DNA from: Guillardia theta CCMP2712
Taxonomy: Eukaryota > Cryptophyceae > Pyrenomonadales > Geminigeraceae
Direction: 5' to 3'
NCBI RefSeq assembly: GCF_000315625.1
Contig: NW_005434665.1
Span: forward strand, 1 to 56,766
DNA: 56,766 bases
This document shows, piece after piece, positions 21,496-33,399 of the stretch. The notes below the pieces were generated by a model. The model was not told the DNA's origin. It made no database searches and saw nothing but the letters and a program-made list of their open reading frames with translations. Both the position numbers and the translations under genes were made by a program. Every line of letters starts with the position of its first letter. Within the stretch, counting starts at the first letter, position 1.

Positions 21496-22406
21496 CTATA
21501 GGACAGTGAAGTTTCTCACGCGGTCTGTGCTCTGCCAGGCTTCTTTGTGGTCTTGCTGCGCCTGCTCCTGCATGTCCATGCGATGTTCTTTGATGATACT
21601 GGACAAGGCCTTGCTGTGCGTCAGGAGCAGGAACAAGAGTCGTAGTAGCTGCTCACCTGGGAGATGCTCTCCTGCATGATGGAAGGGTGAAGGCACGGCT
21701 TGAAACGAGGCGAGCCGGAAGGAGGCTGTACATCTGAGCCTCTGTCCCTCTCGTCGTCTTCCGTAAGACCTCGAAGGACGGACTCGACCATCTGCTTCTG
21801 CATCAAGCTTTCTCGATACTCCCTCACGGCCTGCTCGTGTTCCCTAAGAGCTCTCACGTGCTCGCTTTGCTTGCGACGGAATTCAGAGTATAAAGTTTGC
21901 CACTTGACGTTAGGAAACTTGTTGATTCTTCCGAGGAGACTGGTCTGTCTTGGATCCATGGTAACGTGAATGGTGTTGTGCAAGGCGATGGCCTCATCAA
22001 CAACAGGCTTCTTCATGATCACGCGCTGAGATCCGGCCAGTCGCACTTGCTTGTAGGGGGTCTTGGGCTCGGAGCTCAACAACTGAGACCTCGACCCGTC
22101 GGTAGAGGCTCCTCCAATCCCCAGAGAGTTGTTCAGCGTAGAGTTGGAATGATGCAAGTAGTAGTTGCTGATCCTCCAGACTTTTCCTTTCGACCGCAAG
22201 AAGATTACGGCTCGGTCCCATTGCCTGCCGGGTTATGTCAGACCCTTTCAGACGCAGAAGCAAATCGACCGAGAAAGAAGGGACATCCTTGCTTTTTGTC
22301 GCTTCAAATAGTTCATCCAACACCGCTGCAGCACCTTCACTTTGACGAGGTAGTTTGAGATAGTTTTCTTGACAGAGCTCATGCTCTGAAGTTCAGCTAG
22401 AAACAT
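21496..22406 (-). CDS. Hypothetical coiled-coil protein, multi-exon
   Basis: Three exonic stretches can be followed. An ATG at 22406 (MFLAELQSMSSVKKTISNYL) lies at the 5' end, though exon use near 22340 is ambiguous (two frames are open). A 56-bp intron joins DVPSFSVDLLLRLKG to KVWRISNYYLHHSNSTLNNS. The main exon then runs to ESISQ near 21655, with the charged helix YSEFRRKQSEHVRALREHE. The final exon reads ALSSIIKEHRMDMQEQAQQD and ends RNFTVL, TAG at 21496-21498. No known family. Its start lies 76 bp from the stop of the minus-strand gene upstream. Confidence 0.5.
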
Positions 22407-22481
22407 CTTCACGATCTTTATCTTTTTGTTCTTTCTGCTCAGAAGTTTCTCTTATTTCTAATCACGTTAAGTGCAAAGCCA

Positions 22482-23969
22482 TCACCTTTTTATCCTCCAA
22501 TGACTAATGAGCTTCTGGAACGCTGGCCTCAATCGCGAAACAAGCTTTCCAAACATTTCTGTTGCATTCATGACAGTCAGAGGGGAGGGAGACTTAAGAG
22601 AGCGAGGTCTGCACGCTGACCTAGTTGTCGATTTATTCCTTGCATCCGTCTTTTGTACCTGAACGTCCTCTGAATGGCAGCAGCAGAAGGATGGTAAGTC
22701 TAAACATGTAATGTCAATGTCCGCACATGCTTTCCAACAAGCAACAAGCTCGACCTGCTGTAACTCGTCGATCATACGTCCAAACTTGATACAGATCTGT
22801 GTGTGTACCAGGAGTGTAATCCACATGCGCACAGAAGTCTTGCTAGCCAGCAATAAGCTCGTTCGAGCGCGGAAGACATCGCCGTGCCTGGCGGCAGCAT
22901 CGTAATGATGAGCCGATCTGTGACCAGTCTCCTTTCCACTTCCGGCAAGTTGCACTGCTGCCTCTTGTTGAATTTTAAGTAGCTTGGGTCTTCCCCTCAA
23001 CTTGAAACTGCCATGCCCGTCTGGTTCGTATCTTCCCCAGAAGATCTTATCCCGTATTAGCTTCTTGAAGGCCTTTCTGCTGAATTCAAATTGTTGGATG
23101 TCAAATGGCGTATCGAAGTCTGGAAAATCTAATTCCTCGCTCTCAGCAGCCTTCTCTTTCACCTTCTTTGGGGATTTGGTAGCCCCTTGCTCATGATGAG
23201 CGTCAGATTGTTTGTCTCGAATGGGAGGTACAGCAGGCTGTTTCGCTCTGATTGGATACCTTTGATGGTTGGACAGATAGCTGTCAGGCTTGCTCTTTCC
23301 TCCTGACAAGGAGCATGACGGTAGCATGCCGCTAGCAGTAGCATGCATCCTCGGCGTCCTTGGTAAGCGAAGTTCTCCTAGACTTCTGGGTGTGCATAAT
23401 GCCTCGTTGGAGTACTTGGATTCGCTCTTGAGATTACCATATTCTTTGACAGGTTCTTCACTGTCCTTGCAATTGGTATGTGCCGATGTATCATGAGAAG
23501 AAAAGTATGAGAGCTGAAGCGACTTCCGCCTGCTGCCATGCAAGGAACTTTCTGCCTGATTCGCCACCTTCACTTGTCGAGAACTTCGAGCAGTGAGCGC
23601 GTGCTTGCTTGTGGCCTTCTGGTCGGGAGGGCGTTGCTTGTAAACCGTCTGACCAAACATGTCTTTAGCGAAATGATGAACGGAATCATCATGAATTGAT
23701 GCATTATAGTCGCGAATGCGGCTGCATTTCAGGGTTGCTAGTCTTTTGTGCGACAAGCGAGGGCTGGTGGCAACTGAATGTACGTAGGGAGCTTTGGGTG
23801 AGGAGACATGCGAGGAGACATGCGGCTTCGCTCGTCGCTGTTCCGCTGGTGAGAGCTGCCGGGGTCTCGGGGAGGATGAAACGCGAGGAGATTCAGCAGG
23901 TTGCGACTTGAGCACAGCAGATATTCGGATGATGGGCATGGGACGAACCCCCTCGTCGACTTCTGCCAT
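22482..23969 (-). CDS. Hypothetical basic, serine-rich protein
   Basis: A long single open frame. The first ATG is at 23969 (MAEVDEGVRPMPIIRISAVL), giving about 495 residues. The N-terminal 300 residues are basic, serine/proline-rich and probably disordered (SPRVSSSPRPRQLSP; ATKSPKKVKEK). A compact segment EFSRKAFKKLIRDKIFWGRY follows. The last 130 residues (SLLLASKTSVRMWITLLVHT; SFCCCHSEDV) look less coding, so the true gene may splice to an earlier end near 22900. No domain recognised. Confidence 0.5.
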   Translation of the reverse strand: MAEVDEGVRPMPIIRISAVLKSQPAESPRVSSSPRPRQLSPAEQRRAKPHVSSHVSSPKAPYVHSVATSPRLSHKRLATLKCSRIRDYNASIHDDSVHHFAKDMFGQTVYKQRPPDQKATSKHALTARSSRQVKVANQAESSLHGSRRKSLQLSYFSSHDTSAHTNCKDSEEPVKEYGNLKSESKYSNEALCTPRSLGELRLPRTPRMHATASGMLPSCSLSGGKSKPDSYLSNHQRYPIRAKQPAVPPIRDKQSDAHHEQGATKSPKKVKEKAAESEELDFPDFDTPFDIQQFEFSRKAFKKLIRDKIFWGRYEPDGHGSFKLRGRPKLLKIQQEAAVQLAGSGKETGHRSAHHYDAAARHGDVFRARTSLLLASKTSVRMWITLLVHTQICIKFGRMIDELQQVELVACWKACADIDITCLDLPSFCCCHSEDVQVQKTDARNKSTTRSACRPRSLKSPSPLTVMNATEMFGKLVSRLRPAFQKLISHWRIKR

Positions 23970-24157
23970 GTCTGTCGGTCTGCCGCTCGTTCCAGCCTTT
24001 GATCCGAGAGTCTCCAGCACTCTGAGTCTCCACTGGTTGGGCACAAGGAAAAGACTTCAGGCCATTCCACTCCGAGGATCAGAAGGTGAAGATCATGCGA
24101 GATTAGTCCGGTTGTCTGCAACTGAAGGCAGGCAAGACGAAGTTCATTGAGGTGCAA

Positions 24158-24669
24158 AATTCAGGTTTTCATCCTATCCTCTCGCTCTCGCTCTCCTTCG
24201 ATCTCCTCTTCTCTTCTCTCTCCCTCCTCCTTCCCTCTTCGCTTCTCTTCTCTCCCTCCTCTCTTTCCCCTCATTCTCAGGCCCTACCATGGTTAGTGGA
24301 GGAAGTGCGGGTTGGTCAAAATTCGAGCCTGCCTCAGCGGGCCAAGAAGAGGTCAACGAAATGGTCCTACCACAAACTTGCCTGCTCAGGCGCCAACAAT
24401 GGCTGGGGGCAGGGGAGGCGGAAGGAGAGCAGTAGGAGGAGAGCAGTAGGAGGAGAGCAGCAGGAGGAGAGCTGTAGGAGGAGAGCTGTAGGAGGAGAGC
24501 AGAGGCAAAGGGTACAAAGCCAGAAATACATCTCCCTGTTTCTGTAGTCTCTACTACAACTGGCTGACTTTTATTCCTGCAAAATCAAGTTGAATTGTCT
24601 CTTCATACAAGCAGCTGGGCTATCTCTTCATATAGGAGACTGGTCTGTTCGACAGGGCTAATCTGAGGC
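24158..24669. other. Gene-free, repeat-rich spacer
   Basis: 24170-24290 is a pyrimidine tract (ctctcgctctcgctctcc). 24420-24505 holds about six imperfect 14-15-bp units of gaggagagcagtag type. No supported gene; it may be 5' UTR or promoter of the BRCT gene. Confidence 0.5.
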
Positions 24670-26608
24670 ATGTACACTGGCTGCACTGTTATGGTGGTTG
24701 AAGGTGGTGATATCTCCTTGGCGAGAAAGAAAATTTTTTATGACATATTGAAGAAGAATGGTGGGGTCACAGTCACCAATATTTCTAGCTCTTCAACTCA
24801 CCCAACTCACATCGTTAGCTCTCTGCCTTATGACACCCTCGAGCGAAAAGTCGGTGTCGGTATGCTGCAGAAATGTCCCTTTGTGGTGACTCCGAGGTGG
24901 TTGGAAGTGTGCAACTCCATGAAGAAGCGAGTGTGTGAAGATGAGTATGCCATAGCTCGACAAGAGCAAGAGGAGAGCTCGAAGCTCGTGCGTGAGATTC
25001 AGAATGAACATCGCGAGCGAAGTGATGTCAAAGATAACGTCGTGCATAACACTCCCCCTGACGAACACCACAAGTGCAGTGTGACATCTGACCGCAAGAG
25101 ATTTCGGGATCACGAGAGCGCTCGTCCGACATCAGAGGTTGGAGAAGACGCAAAGTTACCACGAAAAGAAGCAGGTGGTCTTGTCAGGGTCAAGTTGGTG
25201 ACATGGAACGCTTGCGGGTTGAAGGGGCGGAGGGAGGAGATGGAGGTGGGCAACGACTACGAGACGACCGACGAGGAGGAAGCAAGTCAGTCTGTTGATC
25301 CTGCTAGCCTGACTCATCGCACGTGCTCGCGCTCTTTCTTTGAATTCTTCAGGAGTCTGCGAGAGCCCAACTGCGAGTACCTTATTGGGATTACGGAGAC
25401 ATGGCTGTACCTTCTTATGACCTTCTTGATTGCCGTTTGACATGTGTTCTTCAGATGCGATGACGACAAGAACAGCCGATCACATCAAGAACGTCAAGAT
25501 CATGAGAGATGGTGGGAAAAGCAGGTGCAGAAAGTGTTTCCGAAACGTACATGGCATGTAAGTCAAATAATTTGACTTCTTTGCTTCATCACATTATTCC
25601 AGAGCATATGGAATCATAATCATCTGCACTCGCGCCATGGATGTGTTTTGTTTTCAACTATGAAGCCAATCGAGGTGGCGATTTATCCTTGCATCCTAAA
25701 GCAAAGGGTCATTTATCTTCATCATCGCCAACCAACACTTACACCGCCCTCTGTGTTGATGACACACCTTGCTTCAGGTTGAGTTTGGGCTTGACGGGTT
25801 GGAGCCCAAGAGGTGGTTGGAGCTGCGACATCGCTTTAGCTGCTCACGTCCCTTGCTGCAGGCAAAAGGGTCTTGAAACCCTCGCAGGCTTCAGTTCTTC
25901 TTTCTCGGATCCAGAAGGACGCCTGATCTCTGCTTCTTTCTCTCTCCTACACGCCTTCGTCTGCTATGTCCCTCATCCAGGTCAGGTCGACTCCTGTCCT
26001 CGCTCCATCCGCAACACCAACGGCCTCTGCAACCTTTCCTTCCGCCTTCTTCATTGGGACCGCCTGCTCCGAGAAAAGATCGCGCGCGCGAGCAAGCAGA
26101 GTCTTCCAGTGATTGTGCTTGGGGACCTCAACGTGCACCGAGGGGGGCGAGTGGAGGATGGAGCATGTGCAGCAACATGCGACAAGGAGCTGCAGAAGAG
26201 CCTTGAGCAAACTCTCGAGACCTGCGACCTCGTTGACGCGCATGATGCTTGTTGCTCGGAGGAAAGGGAGGGGAGCCGGAGGGAGGAGAGGCAGAGAGGA
26301 TGTACGTTCTGGAGCAGGAAACATGCCTCATGGTGGGCCCGACTTGACTACATGCTCGCGTCCAATAGCTTGTTGGATGGAAGTCGAGGTCGATTGCTGT
26401 CATGCGAGGCTCTCAAAGAAACTTTCGGCAGCGATCACTCGCCGGTGAGAAAATGTTGGTAGGATGAATGGAAGCTCTACTCTTTACCCCCTGCACATTT
26501 CATTCCTGTCGGCTTGCTGCGGTGAATACATCTTGATCTTACTTGCTCCAGGTTGTTTGTACAGTGGAGATCAGGAGCGAAGAGGGACTCAGGGGAGCAA
26601 AGAGATAA
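24670..26608 (+). CDS. BRCT domain fused to an endonuclease/exonuclease/phosphatase (APE-like) domain
   Basis: Exon 1 is 24670-25406, exon 2 is 25455-25557, exon 3 starts at 25603, and the last exon is 26552-26608, ending DHSPVVCTVEIRSEEG. Splicing between 25640 and 25910 is uncertain. Residues 5-100 are a BRCT domain: GCTVMVVEGG, FYDILKKNGGVTVTN, THIVSS and FVVTPRWLEVCNSMKKRV. After a charged linker comes the EEP fold: KLVTWNACGL (metal/phosphate Asn), GITET (Glu), VIVLGDLNVHRG (Asp/Asn), RLDYML and GSDHSPV (catalytic His). The AP-endonuclease/TDP2 superfamily cleaves phosphodiesters; with an N-terminal BRCT a DNA-repair role is inferred. The catalytic motifs appear intact. Confidence 0.75.
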
Positions 26609-26784
26609 TTTCATGTTTATCATTGAGCTAGAAAGTACAAGTCATGTTACATGGATTGCTACGTTTTCTTTTTGATCTGACGAGAGGAGAGGAGCAAGGG
26701 GCCGATTGAGAGGAGGGGGAGGGTTTGACGGAATATGAGGGCAAGACACGAACGAGAGAAGAGGAACAGGCAAGGAGAGGATCG
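26609..26784. other. Convergent 3' spacer
   Basis: Between the BRCT-EEP stop and the bromodomain-gene stop; no feature. Confidence 0.3.
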
Positions 26785-29700
26785 TCAGACATTCTCGGGG
26801 TTTTGCGGCTCGACATAGTCAGGACTTTCAACGGAAACGATCTGACCTGAAAGAGAGTCAGGCGGGAGGGGAGGGAGCAGCAAAAGGTAGAGGATGGTGG
26901 AGGGGGGAAAGAAAGAGACGCAAGAACAGAAAGGAGGGGGAGAGGAGGAGGATTCAGACTCACTGCAGCTGGAAGATGGCCCTACGGATGATGTGGGAGA
27001 TTCAGGAACAAGCACCTTGCTCAGGTTGCCTCCCGCTTGTGCGCTGCCCTTGCTCGCCTCCGACTCGAGGTCAAACAGCTGCAGAATGTAAGGCGAGGTG
27101 AAGGAGAGGGAGGGGAGGAGGTGAAGGATGATAGAGATAAGGAGGAAAGTTGAGGCAGGAGGAGGGAGGAAGGAGAGACGGTAAACCTTAAAGCTCGCGC
27201 GGTGAAGCTCCTTCTCCGCCTCAAAGAATTTTCGCATTTTGATCGCAAGCTGATGTATGGCGTTGTCAGCAGGGTTGTAGAGCATGGCGTTGTCGAAGGT
27301 CAAGAGCACATCTGCATCCCACTGCGCAACCCAGTCAGAAGGGGAGCAAGAGAAAGACAGTAGAGAGAAACGAGAGAAAACAGTCAGAAGCAAGTAAGGA
27401 GGAGGAGGAGGAGGAGGAGGAGGAGGAGGAGGAGGAGGAGGAGGAGGATTTGACTGAAAAATGTCAAGGAGAAGAAGACACAAGAGAAGGCGGAGAAGGG
27501 CAGGGAATTTACCTCCTTGTATGTGTTATATGTATTGGATTGTAGCTTGTTTGAGACAGTCTGCATGGACAAGGTCAGGCTGCTTGCATGATGACGAGCA
27601 GGGGTGTCGAAGGAGATTCAAACAAGAGAAGGGGGAGGAGGTCAGGCAAGAGTGAAGAAGGAGATAGAGGAAAGGAATATCTTCCTGAAGGTCCATTGGG
27701 TTTTTGATGACTTCAAAATAGTCAGGAATATTCAGCTCCACGGGATCAACCTGAAGAATCAAACATCATCTCCATCATCACCTCCATCATCATCTCCATC
27801 ATCATCATCATCACCTCCATCATCTCCATCTCCATATCATCATCTCCATCATCACCACCACCACCATCATCTCCATCTCCATATCATCATCATCTCCATC
27901 ATCATCATCTCCATCATCATCATCTCCATCATCATCATCATCTCCATCATCATCTCCATATCATCATCATCATCATCATCATCATCTCCATATCATCATC
28001 ATCTCCATATCATCATCATCATCATCATGATCATGATCATCATCATCTCCATCATCATCATCATCGTCATCGCCTCCTATCTGATCTTCCCATTCTCGAT
28101 CTCCTCCATTGTCACATCAGTTCGCTAATCATCTTCTCTATTCTCTGCACACTGTTTCCTCACAGGATCCAAGAAAGGCCACGAGAACTTGTGCTTGAAG
28201 AGCTTCTTCATTATCTTGGTTGCTCGGTTCACCCAAGGCTGCTATGTGAGATGAGCGTACACATCGATACAATCTTCACGCTCTCCACACGTTCACCTGA
28301 ATCTGCTTGATCGGCTTGCTGGGGCTCGCCTTCTGCTTGGGATGTCAGGCGCCGCTCACTCCGCAAGTCGCCTCCCACCTGCTGCCTCCCCGGCGTCCTC
28401 CCTCCCCCTTCGCCCTGAGCCTTCGCCTTCAGCTTCTGCTTTTCTGCCGCGAGAGCCTGAGCAGCGTCAGGTGGCAGTGAGGAAGAGGCAGGGAGGAGAA
28501 GGGGGGGGGGGGAGGCCGAGAGGAGGAGGCCGAGAGGAGGAGGCGAAGAGGAGGAGGCGAAGAGGAGGAGGCGAAGAGGAGGAGGCGAAGAGGAGGAGGC
28601 GAAGAGGAGGCAGGAGGGGGAAGCAAGCAAGCAGGAAAAGCGGCGCACCAGCTCGTACTCCTCTTTCTCATGCGGTTCCACGATGTCCCAAATCTGCGAG
28701 ACGGTGTGAGATCAAAGTGAAGCTTCAAACAGGAAGAGGAGGAGGGGGAGGGGAAGGAGGACCAGACGAAGATGTTAATGGTGAAGGGAGTCAGAGGAGC
28801 GACTTCACCTCCTTGTCCGCGTTGTTGGTTTTCCCCACAGTATACGCGAGGACCTTACCATCATCCTTACACACAGCAGCAGCAGCAGCAGCACGTCTCT
28901 ACCTGCTTGCATCTGCTGGCAGGGAGATCAAGCTCTCTCTCCTGTCCTTCGGGAACGAGCTGAGCATCATCACGTTCAGGTCCGTCGAGCTCCTTCCCCC
29001 ATCCTCACAACCTTGTATCTTGGTCGACCACTGCGAAACGTTTCCCCGGAGAAGACTCCCTTGGGTTGCATGGGAACGAGATGACACCAGTCCCTGCGAG
29101 AAAATGAGAAGAGAAGAAGTGGAGAGGATGAGACAAGGAGAGGAGAGGAGAGGAGAGGAGAGGAGAGGAGAGGATGAGAGGAGAGGAACGGGGAGGGGAG
29201 GGGAGGTGAGAAACATGAAATTTAGCAAGGTCAGGGCTATCGTCTCGTCAGCAGGCATCTTCATGGTATGGCATTACATGTCAACGATGTAGTGCAAGAC
29301 GTAGTAATACTTGATGTTGTACTTGTTGTTTGTGACCGTAACCACCTGCCACCAAATTCAATCCAAGTTTCTTTCACCAAAAATGATGAGATTCATCATC
29401 GGCATGTCAGATACAACACAACAGCATGAAGAGCAGCGTCGAAGAAATAAAGACAGTGTCTCTCAGGTTTAACAGTGGTACAGAACAAACATCAGAAGCA
29501 ATGACACACCTTGTTGTACATGCTGTTCTTCAATAGAGCCTGATTGACAAGCCCAGGAACAATCTGCAGAAGCGTGCAGATTAGCAACAGAGGGTTGAGG
29601 GACAAGAGCTAAAAAAGGGTTTCAAAGCACCTAACAAGAGACTGATGGCAGTACGAGAGTGGTGGCAAGAAACGTGGAAAGGAGCATCGGAAGGAAATGA

Positions 29701-31690
29701 AAGGAGAACGAGGTAGGAAGGGAGAGGAAGTGAAGAGAGCGAGGGAGGAGGGGAGAGGAGTGTGGAGTACCTTCTCGTTCCTCTTTGTCTCCGGCAGGAC
29801 GTCAGGCTCTCTCGTCACTTTCTTCGGTGGCATGTTGGCCTGCATCCTCGGCTTCAGAGTTTCCATCGCTCCTCCTGCCGGAGGAGATCTCCTGCTCCCA
29901 CGCGCGTCAGCACCGAAACTCGCTCTGCTACTGTTAGCTTCACTTGATCAGCCGACGAGCCATCATGTACGAAGGGTACAAGTCTTCCACTGACTGTTCT
30001 GGGAACGTCCAGTGACAGTATCTTGAACAAACTCGGTCAATCTCTGTTGCTTCACTCTCACTGGTATCACCCGACATATCCGGCAGCTCTCCGCAACGCA
30101 ACATTCTCCTCTGAGTGATCGTTCCAGTCCACATCATCGTCCTGGGACCTCGTCATCGAAGTCGGGGAGCAGAAATCGCAGTTCACCACAGATTTTGACG
30201 ACTTGCAGCCATTCGTCACATTCCACAGCCTCTTGACCTCACTGTAACAAGGGACTGTCAGTCTCTTGTGTTTTGATTTGAAATCTCGGCTTTCATGAAT
30301 CTCGGTGATCTCCTCACCTCATAGCAGAAAAACTTGAAACGCTGGAAGCTGTCGGTGACATAGCAGGTGAAATGTCTTCAGTCTTGATGATCTGAACAAG
30401 CATACGATTAGCCGGAAAGGAAAGGAGGCCGAACAACCTTCTGCAACGCTCTTTCAACCTCCTCCTTCTCGTTTACTATTTCCACAAAATCCGTCCTTCT
30501 CTTCCCCTTGCCGACCTTCCGCCACACAACTTGAACGGTGTGCAAATCCTTGAGAGGGATTTCTTCTGTGACCACCTGCAGTACGAGCAAGTGAGCAGAG
30601 AAAACAGCTCCTCCCTCCTCACCTTGTACGGGATGAAGCGAAGGGCGTCCTGCCCCCTCTCAATCGAGATCAAGTCGGGAGAAATAAGGTATTCCTGCAA
30701 CTTCTCTTGTGCTCCATGATGACTCTTGACTTGGAACAGGCGGACTTTCCTGTCGCTTCTCGAGACCAGGATCTTGAAGGGGTGAAGGTTTCTCCCAGGA
30801 GACATGCCCTTCGCGCCGTAGCCCTGCACGTTCTTGCCCGGGCTGGCTTTCTGCGCGCTCTTACCCTTGGTGCTGCCGACGACGAACTTGACTCGCTTGT
30901 TCTTCATCCACGAGGGGAGAGTTCCATCGTCAAACTCTAGCCGCCGCTTGTTCGCAGCCTGTGACAGCTTGCTCGGTGCCGGGTTGTCATCATCGCTGTA
31001 CTTCGCGACCGCACCGACTCGGATGAAGTCGAAAGACTCGTAGAAAGCAACTGAGTTGTCAGTCGCCTGCACGATGAGGTACTCGAACTTCCCTTCCTTC
31101 TCCAGCTCTTCGATCACCAGACGCACCAGCCACGACCCGCACCCGAGGCCTCCCAGCAGCGACAGCTCGGCCACGTGTGGCCAAATGATCCCTTCTCCGT
31201 CGGGGTCTCCGCTCCTGACCTGCTGGTCGAGCTCTTCAGCAAGCTTGTTGTCATGGTCCCAGTTCCTTCCCGTCATGTCTGACTCATGAATCCCAGCTTC
31301 TGGAGCAAGGGAGTGCCATCTGAACGCTCGTTGCCACACAGTGAAGGTCGTCATAGTGATGAATCCTTGCAGCCACCCCTCAGCTTCGGTTCTCACTTGG
31401 TACCCGTAGATCGGGTCGTCGGTGTCAAGCCTGTCTGCCATGTACTCCAACCCCAGCGGCTTCGTCTGAGTGCCGTCAGAGTTGTTCTTCTGGAACCCGA
31501 ACCTTTGAATCCTCCGACTCGCTGCTTCGTTGCAGAGCAGGAGCATCTCAGATAGCGATGCTACCCACTGCTCTCTGTCCTCCAGTCTGACGATCACAGA
31601 GCCCGACATGTCCTTGGAAGCTACTGGCACATCCTCGAGATCGTAGCAAGGAAGTCCTAGCTTCGACATGGGGCGCCGTTGGGCCATCAT
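26785..31690 (-). CDS. GNAT-like acetyltransferase and bromodomain protein (many exons)
   Basis: The first exon (ATG 31690, [20 protein letters not shown]) encodes about 350 residues with a GNAT-like core: [20 protein letters not shown] (acetyl-CoA loop region) and [21 protein letters not shown]. Downstream exon pieces include [19 protein letters not shown] (about 30300), [18 protein letters not shown] (about 29550), [18 protein letters not shown] (about 29300) and [20 protein letters not shown] (about 28200). Then comes a bromodomain: [20 protein letters not shown] (27730) and [20 protein letters not shown] (27260), containing the acetyl-lysine Asn in YNPA. The stop at 26785 follows [14 protein letters not shown] plus bromodomain order recalls GCN5, but the GNAT part is divergent. 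One gene is the simplest reading since no start or stop separates the parts; two genes remain possible. The introns carry large microsatellites. Confidence 0.6.
27391..28068. repeat. Intronic trinucleotide repeats (GGA)n and (ATC)n
   Basis: 27396-27449 is a near-pure (gga) run, and 27756-28068 is a mosaic of catcat and ctccat triplets more than 300 bp long. Both lie in introns around the bromodomain exons of the minus-strand gene. Confidence 0.85.
28497..28620. repeat. Intronic gaggaggcgaa repeat with G11 run
   Basis: An 11-base G run at 28501 is followed by about seven 15-bp units of gaggaggcgaagagg type. It lies within an intron of the minus-strand gene, between exons reading [17 protein letters not shown] and an upstream-facing Lys/Gln-rich exon. 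Confidence 0.75.
29124..29215. repeat. (agagg)n microsatellite
   Basis: A run of aggagaggag units on the plus strand within an intron of the GNAT/bromodomain gene. Confidence 0.7.
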
Positions 31691-33133
31691 CTTGTTGGAG
31701 GGAGGAAACGTGAAAAGGAAGGCAAAGATTCAAATTCGGATGTCTTGCAGCAGCGCAAGCACTTGAGATGAGAGTATGATGAACGTACTCCACGGCACAC
31801 AAGACAGTCAAAGTCAGGTCTCCTCGTCTACCTGCTCGACGCTCTTGCCATGCTCGCCTTTTACTTCGTTGCTCTCCGTTTACCACGCCATTTCTCCCTC
31901 AAGCCAACGTCGCCTCTTGTCTGACCGATCAGACCGTCGCCTCAACACAAGCATCTTTCATGGTTCATCACAAACATTATTCGCCGACCAGCCGCTCCCA
32001 TACCGCCGCATCTTCGCGCTCTCCTCAGCCATCTTATGCTTGCTGCCATCCCCGCTTCCTCGCTTCCATTGAGCGGTCGACGAGGAAACTCTCAAGAATG
32101 GGGTGGGGTGGGTCATTGACTTGGTACCATGTCCGAGATGAGTAAACTTGTAAAAACCATTCTATTAGAAAATTTTCTATATAAAATATCTATCAACATA
32201 TTTAACTGATTGTTTAAATGGGTCTAGTCGTTGTCACCCTGACACTGGTGGAACCCAGCACCCCCGTCAGCGAAAAAATGCAGGCCGAGGCACTGAGAAC
32301 GAAAGGAGATGAAACCACATGTACAACACGCTCAAGTGATCTGATGATGTGAAGAGGAGAAACAAAGAATTTGGAACGAGATGAGCTGATTGCCGATCGA
32401 TCGATGCTCGTCGTAAGCTATGCAAGACAAGTCGTACGGCGACACCCTTACGAACCTAAAAGTAACATCGTATTGAAACGTTCTTTGTGACATGCTCTTT
32501 GATCCTTGAAGAGCTCAGAGTGATTCTGTTCTATTACGCTCGATGTGAAAATTTGCAAAAATGCCAAGAAGCAAAACTCTATCATACTTGAAAATTAAAC
32601 GAAGATGTACATATATTGAATTCATTGATCAGGGTCGAGTTACAGACGAAAAAAAAAATTCACACTACACAAGTCTGCACATTCGAGCATTCAAAACTTA
32701 CACACTGGTGTTACAAACAGTTACAAACAATCCACTGCAACAAGCGACATGGACGATCTATGGAGTTCCTGGAGAAACATTCAGTCACCATAAGCAAGAT
32801 TGTACTTGTCAAGAGAATGTATGCAAAGACGAGAGCACACTTCCATTACAGCAGGAAGATGACCTGCTGAATGGGACAACACTTTTGCAACAGTTTCTTT
32901 CGCACGTGACAAGCTCGATCGACACCTCCCATGGCGAGGGGCTGTGGATCAGCGGGTTGTGCAGCACAGCAGACCAAGAGTGAGGATCAGGTAGACATAC
33001 TGGGTTGAAAGGAGAGCAGGGTGACAGCATGGGGGAATGCGGGAGAAAGTGAAGGGGAAAAGGCAGGCATAATGGAGGAAGGGTAGATTCAAACTAGCAT
33101 GCACCTTCAGCAGCAAGGGAAAAGGTTCCCGAA
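31691..33133. other. Gene-poor spacer
   Basis: 1.4 kb upstream of the GNAT gene. At 32098 there is a G-run motif (ggggtggggtgggtc). 32140-32220 is AT-rich. A 140-codon frame at 32561-32983 lacks family resemblance and has no clear splice context, so it is not called. Confidence 0.45.
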
Positions 33134-33399
33134 TTAGAGCTCTACCATCCGCTCGAGAGGACCTACGCCAGCTAGAATCACAATGCAATACCACGAAGCC
33201 AAAATCTCTCACCTTTGGATGGTTCGGATTCGGAAATTTCCTCCGAAGGATTCGTGTCTGCTTGCAACTTTGTATCTGCTTTCATACTTGCTTCAAGCTT
33301 CTGCTGCTCCGCAATGCCTTGCACCGCGACTGGTGCGCCAATGCCCAAAGCAGTTGCACCCACAAAGGCAAAGACACAAAAGCCGCCGCAAACACACAT
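33134..33399 (-). CDS. Small single-pass membrane protein (71 aa)
   Basis: Exons 33213-33399 and 33134-33162 (intron 50 bp, GTGAGAG..GGCGTAG) join in phase 1 to 71 residues. The first 30 residues, MCVCGGFCVFAFVGATALGI and following, form a hydrophobic segment with three cysteines. A charged tail follows (KLEASMKADTKLQADTN; SEEISESEPSKG), ending LERMVEL. It may be a tail-out membrane protein or part of a longer gene. Function unknown. Confidence 0.5.

Noticed and set aside
22711-23496. Short plus-strand frames
   Set aside because: Antisense shadows of the minus-strand serine-rich gene.
32561-32983. 140-codon plus-strand frame
   Set aside because: No domain, no splice context and atypical composition; could be chance in AT-richer spacer.
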